Shown piece by piece: positions 58,347 to 64,000 of a DNA stretch of 64,000 nt (positions within the stretch are counted from its first letter, which is position 1; every line of letters begins with the position of its first letter). A model generated the notes under the pieces. The model was not told the origin of the DNA and ran no database searches. It worked only from the letters and a program-made list of their open reading frames with translations. A program made the position numbers and the translations under genes. The stretch spans positions 1-64,000 of the forward strand of contig DATKML010000046.1 of NCBI GenBank assembly GCA_035541875.1, given 5' to 3'. The stretch comes from JAJPHI01 sp035541875 (GTDB lineage Bacteria; Desulfobacterota; Binatia; Binatales; Binataceae).

Positions 58347-58777
58347 GTAAGAAAACGTTTGGAGATGTGATTAGGGAGAAACGCCTGGCGTTGGATTTGA
58401 CCCAGCGTGATCTCGCCAACCTACTTGGTGTCAAAGCCGCCCATGTTGCCTTTCTTGAATCAGGTAGACGCAAGCCGTCGCTCACTCTTCTGAGACGTAT
58501 CTCAGAGATTTGCCGCATGGACCCGCAGAAGCTGTTCCTGCTGGCTCATCCTGAGGCGAAGTTCCTGATTAAGCTGGCTGACGGGGAAAAGGCCAAACCG
58601 GCGGATTCAACGTGGCAGAGCTTCATCACGAACAGCGCTCTGCTGGCGAAAGAACGGGTAACACCTCAGGAACTGAAGGTATTGGAACAGGTCAGCATGC
58701 TGAACCCGATCTCCTCCGAGCGCCAATTCCTTTACGTACTCAACGCCATTCGTCTCGCGGTCGACGAAGACGCTTGA
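58343..58777 (+). CDS. XRE-family helix-turn-helix regulator
   Basis: A 144-residue protein. The N-terminal HTH is FGDVIREKRLALDLTQRDLA followed by LGVKAAHVAFLESGRRKPSL. The C-terminal domain (about residues 75-144) has no known motif. The start overlaps the upstream peptidase stop, so the two are translated together. It is probably the cleavable or controlled partner of the peptidase. Confidence 0.9.
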   Translation: MSKKTFGDVIREKRLALDLTQRDLANLLGVKAAHVAFLESGRRKPSLTLLRRISEICRMDPQKLFLLAHPEAKFLIKLADGEKAKPADSTWQSFITNSALLAKERVTPQELKVLEQVSMLNPISSERQFLYVLNAIRLAVDEDA

Positions 58778-58791
58778 GTTCTGGGTTTGAC

Positions 58792-58809
58792 TGACTGACC
58801 GTTCAGTCA
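58792..58809. promoter_or_regulatory. Inverted repeat TGACTGA-CCGT-TCAGTCA
   Basis: Perfect 7-bp arms around four central bases, just past the XRE gene and about 110 bases before the end of the ArsR gene. It resembles operators of the TetR type. No TetR gene lies in the window, so it may be a chance hairpin or a terminator without a T-run. Confidence 0.35.
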
Positions 58810-58918
58810 AGCTATTCTGTGGATAATCTTTTCTACCTCGTCCGGATGCGTCAGGGCGTCCGGGCGAGGGAATCTTTCTAATTTAACCTCCGGAACCTAT
58901 CGCCACCGAATCCTTCAG

Positions 58919-59296
58919 CTATCGGGGACGGTTCGATTCCAGTTGCAGCTCGCGCAGCAGATCGCCGCTGCTTACCAAATGATTGTTAAAGATTCTGCGA
59001 GCGATTTGTAGAAGCTCGCCGATAAGCGGATCTCGCAGCGAGTATCTGACGGTTAGGCCTTCCTTGCCCGCGCTGACGATACCTTGATTCCTGAGCACCG
59101 CCAGCTGCTGGGAGACGGCCGCTTGTTCGAGCTTTAGAGCATCTTGAAGTTCGTGAACGCTCCGACTTCCATCGACCAGGATTTCGAGAATACGAATTCG
59201 CGTCGGATGGGCCAGCGCTTTGAAGAACTTGGCCTTGAACGCCTGAAGCTCGCCGCTTGAGACGGGATCGCCCGTATCTTGAATCCGGCTCGACAT
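58919..59296 (-). CDS. ArsR-family winged-helix regulator
   Basis: A 125-residue repressor-type protein. It shows FFKALAHPTRIRILEILVDG, the recognition helix region LKLEQAAVSQQLAVLRNQGI and the wing SAGKEGLTVRYSLRD. It contains no cysteine, so it cannot use the usual thiol metal or sulfide sensing sites. It is divergent from dabA with the AT-rich operator overlapping its start codon, which suggests it represses itself and the carbon-uptake operon. Confidence 0.92.
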   Translation of the reverse strand: MSSRIQDTGDPVSSGELQAFKAKFFKALAHPTRIRILEILVDGSRSVHELQDALKLEQAAVSQQLAVLRNQGIVSAGKEGLTVRYSLRDPLIGELLQIARRIFNNHLVSSGDLLRELQLESNRPR

Positions 59297-59333
59297 ATAT
59301 TAATATATTCAAATCTTGCTATATATTAAGAAT
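59295..59333. promoter_or_regulatory. AT-rich operator/promoter between arsR and dabA
   Basis: ATATATTAATATAT at 59295-59308 is a perfect 14-bp palindrome overlapping the ArsR start codon. A second ATATATTAAG (59321-59330) repeats the left half at a distance of about 26 bases, a direct repeat of one helical-phase multiple. This fits binding of ArsR dimers. TATATT boxes within it can also serve as -10 elements. Confidence 0.6.
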
Positions 59334-59403
59334 TGGGTCAAGCTTAGATCGAAGCCGAATCTCGCGATGATTCAGGCGATGGCTGTGCGGAGTCTCCCTT
59401 TCG

Positions 59404-62376
59404 ATGTGTCCTAATGTACGTGTGCCTGAATCCGAGGGACACGAATCGCTCGCTCACATTATCGATGAACTAGCGCATCTTCTGCCCGCTCAGGGGCCGA
59501 TCAGCATCTTCATCCATCACAACACGCTGCACGCGTTCGAACATCTCCCTTTTGAGGACGCGGTCGTCGAGGCGGGCAGACAACTGGGATGCGAACCCTT
59601 TCTGGCTGAGTCCCGCTACCGTGAGAAGCTGGCCTCGGGTCGCATTCTCGCGCGGGATATCGAACGGGTGATCGATGAACAACTCGGCGAGAGAGGCGCT
59701 GAGGTCGTTGCTGGCGCCGTCTCGCGTTTCGATCTCTGGCGAGCGGTCCTGCTGTACGGCATCCCCAAGGCAAAGGGAGCAGAGTTGTCTTGGCTTCTGA
59801 TGGAGACACAGGCACTGGAGCGTTTTCGCGAGGATCTTCCAACCACTATACGAACGGCTTTGTGCCTGCGGCTAATCGACGGTCCTGACTTCGATGAGCG
59901 TCGGGTGGTGCGCGACTTATGGAATGCCTGCCAGGCTGCGGTACGACGATCGGGGCAGGGCGCTATCGAACCTTCGCCGACCCCGATTAGGCATCGTGAC
60001 TTTCTATATTTTACCCGCGGGATCGATACCGATGCGTGGATTCATCCGCCGCTGATTCGCTTTCTAGCGGGTTACCTCGATCAGGGGTTGGCCCATTGGT
60101 CGATGCCTGAACGAGGCGACGGCATCCACGGATGCTTCCTCGAACTCTATCGTAACGCGTTGGCCACGCAGTGCGGTCCGTGGGCGCAATCGCTATCGCG
60201 TCTCGCTGCTGAGGATTACGAGGGCGGTCGCGACGCGCTGGGTTCAAGCGAGAATTCTTTGGTTCAGCTTGGCGTGTCTACCTCGGAGTGGCCGGAGTAT
60301 TTGACCGCCGAGTTGCTGGCGCTGCGAGGATGGGCCGGAATCGTGCGGCAGATCGAGGAGCGCCCCGATCGCGTACCGGTCCGTGATCTCACAGTGACGC
60401 TGCGCGGCTATCTGGCGGTTCGGCTTCTCTTCGAGCGCGCGGCTCTAGAGCACGCATCGCGCGAACTCTCTTCTTCTCAAGCGTTGGCTGCTATGCGCGA
60501 AGCACTCCGTTCTGAGATACGGCCTCAGCGATGTCCCACGGTTGCAGAGCGCGCGTGGACGCTTTTCAACCTTGCCCAACTTTGCGGCCTGAGCGCCTCG
60601 ATCGTCGAGGGACTGACGCCGTCTAACGTCGTGGATCTCGAAGCCGAAATGCGCGATCTCGACGGTTTTCACCGTCGGAAGATCTTGCATCAGGCTTTCG
60701 AACGCACGATTCGCCATCGCCTCTACGATGCGCTCGTTCAGCATGCTCCGCGCAACCCTCTGGAGCGACCTGTGTTCCAGACGATCTTCTGTATTGATGA
60801 ACGCGAAGAATCGTTTCGCCGCCATCTCGAGGAAGTCGAACCGGCGTGTGAGACCTTGGGCACTGCGGGTTTCTTTAACGTAGCGATCTATCATCGCGGC
60901 GCCGCCGATGCGCATCCGCGGCCGCTCTGCCCTGCTGTGATCCGTCCGGAGCATTACGTACCCGAGGCTGACTTGGAGGGTGACGCGCCTGCCGGCCGAT
61001 CTCGCCGGATGCAACGCCGCGCAGCGGGCTTTCTCGGTTACAATGTGCATGTGGGTAGCCGCCTTCCCGTGCGCGGTGCGGTACTGATGGCCGCGTTCGG
61101 ATGGCTCGCACTTATTCCACTGATACTGCGGGTGCTCTTTCCACGACTCTCCTCGCGATGGCGACACGCGCGGGAGCGGGCAATCAGTGCGACGCGAACC
61201 CGCTTGCAGGTGAAACGACAGGAGACGCCGCCACCGATAGGTTCGTATTCCGGTTTCACAGTGCGCGAGATGGCCGATATTGTGCGCCGCGTGCTCGACG
61301 ATATCGGTATCAGCGAACGTATCGCGCCGCTGGTGCTGATTCTGGGCCACGGCTCAGTCAGTCTGAATAATCCCCACGAATCCGCTCATGATTGCGGCGC
61401 GTGCGGCGGCGGTCGCGGCGGACCAAATGCTCGCGCGTTTGCCCAGATGGCTAATGATCCAGACGTGCGAGAGCTACTGGCTGCGGACGGGTTGCGCCTT
61501 GGCGATACATGGTTCGTCGGCGGCCAGCGGAATACCTGCAACAACGAGGTTGCCTTCTATGATGAGGATCTCGTTCCGCCTGATTACCGAGATCGGTTTG
61601 AGCAAGCCCAGGCGGCGATTGAAGTGGCGCGCCGTCGCGAGGCTCATGAACGCTGTCGCCGCTTCGACAGCGCACCTTTGAACTGTTCCTCCGAAGAAGC
61701 GTTGGCTCACGTTGAAGGCCGCGCTGCCGATCTGGCGCAGCCGCGACCCGAGTACGGTCACGCGACCAACGCGTTTTGCGTTATCGGGCGGCGATCTCGC
61801 ACTCGCGGTCTTTTTCTCGATCGTCGTGCGTTTCTAGTCTCGTATGATCCGACAAGAGATGACGATGGGACTATTCTCGCGCGGATAATGGCGGCGGTCG
61901 TACCTGTCGTCGCCGGTATCAGCCTGGAGTACTACTTCAGCTATGTCGATCCCGTGGGCTATGGATGCGGGACCAAGCTTCCGCACAATGTGACATCGCT
62001 GCTCGGAGTAATGGATGGCGGGCAGAGCGATCTACGCACGGGCCTTCCATGGCAAATGGTCGAAGTTCATGAGCCATGTCGTCTAGCCATCGTCGTGGAA
62101 GCGACACCCGATCGGCTTCAGCAAGTCTTGCAGAATAATTCCGCTATCAACCGGCTTGTAATGAATCGATGGATTTTCGTCGCGTGTCTCGACCCAGTTT
62201 CGAATACCCTATCGGAACTGCGGTCGAGCGGCTTTGTGCAACATCAAGCTCACGAACCGCTCCCGGTAGTCTCCGGCAACTCGGTCCGCTGGTATCAAGG
62301 GAAGCGCGGTTTCGTGGTTCCCGCTGCGATACGCCCTGAAACTCTCAGCGGAAGTGTCGCTAGAGGGGCGGCGTGA
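59404..62376 (+). CDS. dabA: DabA-like inorganic carbon uptake protein (DUF2309)
   Basis: A 990-residue protein. The beta-carbonic-anhydrase-like zinc residues are Cys463 and Asp465 in TIFCIDEREESF, and His649 and Cys664 in LILGHGSVSL and HDCGACGG. The H-to-C distance of 15 matches the characterised DabA (His524/Cys539). It works with a DabB membrane partner to trap CO2 as bicarbonate using cation energy. The ATG has GGAG 11 bases upstream. It is divergent from arsR. Confidence 0.93.
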   Translation: MCPNVRVPESEGHESLAHIIDELAHLLPAQGPISIFIHHNTLHAFEHLPFEDAVVEAGRQLGCEPFLAESRYREKLASGRILARDIERVIDEQLGERGAEVVAGAVSRFDLWRAVLLYGIPKAKGAELSWLLMETQALERFREDLPTTIRTALCLRLIDGPDFDERRVVRDLWNACQAAVRRSGQGAIEPSPTPIRHRDFLYFTRGIDTDAWIHPPLIRFLAGYLDQGLAHWSMPERGDGIHGCFLELYRNALATQCGPWAQSLSRLAAEDYEGGRDALGSSENSLVQLGVSTSEWPEYLTAELLALRGWAGIVRQIEERPDRVPVRDLTVTLRGYLAVRLLFERAALEHASRELSSSQALAAMREALRSEIRPQRCPTVAERAWTLFNLAQLCGLSASIVEGLTPSNVVDLEAEMRDLDGFHRRKILHQAFERTIRHRLYDALVQHAPRNPLERPVFQTIFCIDEREESFRRHLEEVEPACETLGTAGFFNVAIYHRGAADAHPRPLCPAVIRPEHYVPEADLEGDAPAGRSRRMQRRAAGFLGYNVHVGSRLPVRGAVLMAAFGWLALIPLILRVLFPRLSSRWRHARERAISATRTRLQVKRQETPPPIGSYSGFTVREMADIVRRVLDDIGISERIAPLVLILGHGSVSLNNPHESAHDCGACGGGRGGPNARAFAQMANDPDVRELLAADGLRLGDTWFVGGQRNTCNNEVAFYDEDLVPPDYRDRFEQAQAAIEVARRREAHERCRRFDSAPLNCSSEEALAHVEGRAADLAQPRPEYGHATNAFCVIGRRSRTRGLFLDRRAFLVSYDPTRDDDGTILARIMAAVVPVVAGISLEYYFSYVDPVGYGCGTKLPHNVTSLLGVMDGGQSDLRTGLPWQMVEVHEPCRLAIVVEATPDRLQQVLQNNSAINRLVMNRWIFVACLDPVSNTLSELRSSGFVQHQAHEPLPVVSGNSVRWYQGKRGFVVPAAIRPETLSGSVARGAA

Positions 62377-63737
62377 TAGCGCATCCGCCGATGGCAATCA
62401 TGGTGCTGATCGGTGTCGGCTCCCCGGCGATGCTGCTGGCGCTCCTCGGTATTACCTCGTTGCTGAATCGACCGCTTGGTGAACGACGGACCGGACAGCT
62501 CACCGCTGCCGCGACAGTTACCTCCGGTGTCGTGCTGTCTGCTGCGCTCGCCGGTTATATGTCGAGCGGACAGCCCGCACAGTTCCTATCCTACGGATCG
62601 TGGTCGACTCTGCACGAAGGCGGAATCGCGGTTCAGTTCCTGATCGATCGTTTTGCGCTGGCATTCGGCGCTCTCTCCGCATGGATCGTTGCGATCGTGT
62701 CAGCGTTCTCGAATCGCTATCTCCATCGCGAGTCCGGCTACAACCGCTATTTCACGTTGCTCGCAATGTTTGTGACGGGGATGCTGCTCGTCGCGCTGGC
62801 CGGCAATGTCGAGGTTCTGTTTATCGGCTGGGAGTTCGTAGGGTTGAGTTCGGCGTTGCTGGTGGGATTTTTTCACGCGCGACCTGCTCCGGTCTCAAAT
62901 GCGTTGCGGGTTTTTTCGGTCTATAGGATCAGTGACGCGGCGATGCTTACGGCAGCGGTTTTGCTGCGCCATTACGCGGGCAGCGGCAGCCTTTCGTTGT
63001 TGTTCGGACGCGCCAATAGCGGTGCGGCGAGTGTTCTGAGCGGTTCTACTATCGCACTAATTGCTCTGTTTCTGATTATCGCGGTCGCAGGAAAGAGCGC
63101 CCTGTTGCCGTTCTCGGGATGGCTTCCGCGCGCGATGGAGGGGCCGACTCCGTCGAGCGCAGTCTATTACGGATCACTCTCGATTCACGCGGGATGCTTT
63201 CTGCTACTGCGCGCGGCACCGTTGCTCGAACAGGCGCCGGCAGCGCGAATCTTCGCCGGGGTTCTTGGCGCGTCGACCGCGATCTTCGCAGGCATGACGA
63301 CTCGCGTCCAAAGTGATGTAAAGTCGTTGTTGGCCTATGCTTCTCTCACCCAGGTCGGGATCATAACTACCGAAATAGCAATCGGATGGTACGTCGTCGC
63401 CTTTGTCCATATGGTCGGCCACGCGTCTTTCCGCCTCCTGCAATTCCTGAGTGCGCCGAATGTACTGCACGATCTGCATGGGATGGAAAATGCGATCGGC
63501 GGCAGGCTTCCGCGTATCCGAGGCTACTTCGATAGATTGGCTTCGAAGCGCGTCCACCGCCTGCTTTATCTCGTGGCCCTCGAGCGCGGATTCCTCGATA
63601 GCATCATCGATCGCGCGATAGTCGGCCCGTTCATCCGATACGCCAGTAGCTTGAGCCGTTTCGATCGCTGGCTATGTGATTTGACTATCGCCCATCAACC
63701 GACGGCGATTGAGGCGGTTGAGGCCCTGGATGAGTAA
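62373..63737 (+). CDS. dabB: DabB-like proton-conducting membrane subunit (NuoL/MrpA type)
   Basis: A 454-residue polytopic antiporter-like protein starting at GTG overlapping the DabA stop (GTGA). Characteristic parts are LIGWEFVGLSSALLVGFF, GKSALLPFSGWLPRAMEGPT and SVKSLLAYASLTQVGII-type helices (here SDVKSLLAYASLTQVG). It couples to DabA for energised bicarbonate accumulation. The conserved Lys and Glu of NuoL-type channels are in these blocks. Confidence 0.9.
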   Translation: MIAHPPMAIMVLIGVGSPAMLLALLGITSLLNRPLGERRTGQLTAAATVTSGVVLSAALAGYMSSGQPAQFLSYGSWSTLHEGGIAVQFLIDRFALAFGALSAWIVAIVSAFSNRYLHRESGYNRYFTLLAMFVTGMLLVALAGNVEVLFIGWEFVGLSSALLVGFFHARPAPVSNALRVFSVYRISDAAMLTAAVLLRHYAGSGSLSLLFGRANSGAASVLSGSTIALIALFLIIAVAGKSALLPFSGWLPRAMEGPTPSSAVYYGSLSIHAGCFLLLRAAPLLEQAPAARIFAGVLGASTAIFAGMTTRVQSDVKSLLAYASLTQVGIITTEIAIGWYVVAFVHMVGHASFRLLQFLSAPNVLHDLHGMENAIGGRLPRIRGYFDRLASKRVHRLLYLVALERGFLDSIIDRAIVGPFIRYASSLSRFDRWLCDLTIAHQPTAIEAVEALDE

Positions 63738-63742
63738 TCCGG

Positions 63743-64000
63743 ATGAGTGATCCGCGGTTGTGGGTTGGAGTCGTCGCGCTCATCCCGGCGCTGGTGATCC
63801 TGGCCTCGTTTCTTCAACTGGATGTCGAGCGGCTCCGCCAGTCTGCGGTCGTCGCCGCATCGTCGATGCTGCTTGCGGCGATCGGCCTTGCGTTATCTCC
63901 ACGCATGCGTGACTTCGCGATCCACACCAATGCTCTGAGTTGGCTAAGCCAGGGTGAGGCGATTGTGCGAATCAACGCGTTTTCGTCAGTGCTGCTGCCG
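63743..64000 (+). CDS. Proton-conducting antiporter-type subunit, cut by window end
   Basis: Begins at ATG 63743, five bases after the DabB stop. The 86 visible residues hold two membrane segments (VVALIPALVILASFL and AVVAASSMLLAAIGLAL) and end INAFSSVLLP, like the DxLS-LLP of NuoL/M/N-type proteins. It looks like a second antiporter-type subunit of the same operon. Confidence 0.7.
   Translation, partial: MSDPRLWVGVVALIPALVILASFLQLDVERLRQSAVVAASSMLLAAIGLALSPRMRDFAIHTNALSWLSQGEAIVRINAFSSVLLP

Noticed and set aside
1..64000. CRISPR array, tRNA or rRNA genes
   Set aside because: I looked for regular direct repeats with spacers, cloverleaf-like segments and conserved rRNA stretches and saw none.

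Overview
The window reads as a chromosomal segment of an uncultured, aerobic, metabolically versatile Gram-negative-type bacterium with moderately high GC. The gene mix is a copper membrane monooxygenase operon, several xanthine-dehydrogenase-family proteins, luciferase-like flavin oxidoreductases, unusual GST, NIPSNAP and EthD proteins, and a GrdB-like selenoprotein. This fits what I know of Candidatus Binatota/Binatia (formerly placed near Deltaproteobacteria). That assignment is an inference from gene content; there is no rRNA or other marker gene here to confirm it. I saw no tRNA, rRNA or CRISPR array.

Layout. 1-9.8 kb: small accessory and stress genes, including a periplasmic propeller protein, SnoaL, Nudix, a siroheme nitrite/sulfite reductase with a C-terminal rubredoxin-like knuckle, DUF1622, EthD, a tandem pair of related coiled-coil proteins, a tandem pair of NIPSNAP proteins and a glutathionyl-hydroquinone reductase. 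10-19 kb: catabolic and thiol genes (LLM oxidoreductase, SDR, two GST-like proteins, a phosphotransferase). This part includes a GrdB-like gene with an in-frame TGA followed by a strong SECIS-like hairpin, so I annotate it as one selenoprotein. 19-21.5 kb: methionine-salvage MtnA, a small basic DNA-binding-like protein and an RRM RNA-binding protein. 21.9-36.3 kb: a long, mostly minus-strand catabolic region with an orphan molybdenum hydroxylase large subunit, a complete M-S-L molybdenum hydroxylase set with a MoaD-like protein, an LLM oxidoreductase, a MetE-like protein, a phosphotransferase and an acyl-CoA dehydrogenase. A complete IS256-family element with inverted repeats and a 9-bp target duplication lies inside it.

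38.7-46.3 kb is the most striking region. It encodes a pMMO/AMO-family copper monooxygenase in the order C-A-(small membrane protein)-B, with all expected copper ligands present. It is followed on the same strand by a zinc-type alcohol dehydrogenase, a cytochrome c, a Tat-exported gluconate-dehydrogenase-subunit-3-like protein, a GMC flavoprotein dehydrogenase and an SCO copper chaperone. The simplest reading is one periplasmic or membrane pathway: copper-dependent hydroxylation of a small hydrocarbon (methane, a short alkane, or another substrate), oxidation of the alcohol with electrons passed to cytochrome c, and copper delivery by SCO. The substrate cannot be read from the sequence.

46.3-56.4 kb: a lipoprotein, an LLM oxidoreductase, a lipid/diacylglycerol kinase whose reading frame lacks a standard start codon, an N-acyl-D-amino-acid deacylase family amidohydrolase, and a four-gene overlapping glycan operon (two nucleotide-sugar epimerases, a GT2 and a membrane glycosyltransferase). 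57.5-58.8 kb: an ImmA-like metallopeptidase plus XRE regulator pair that looks acquired. 58.9-64 kb: an ArsR regulator with an AT-rich operator, diverging from a DabA-DabB inorganic-carbon uptake operon that continues past the window end with another antiporter-type subunit.
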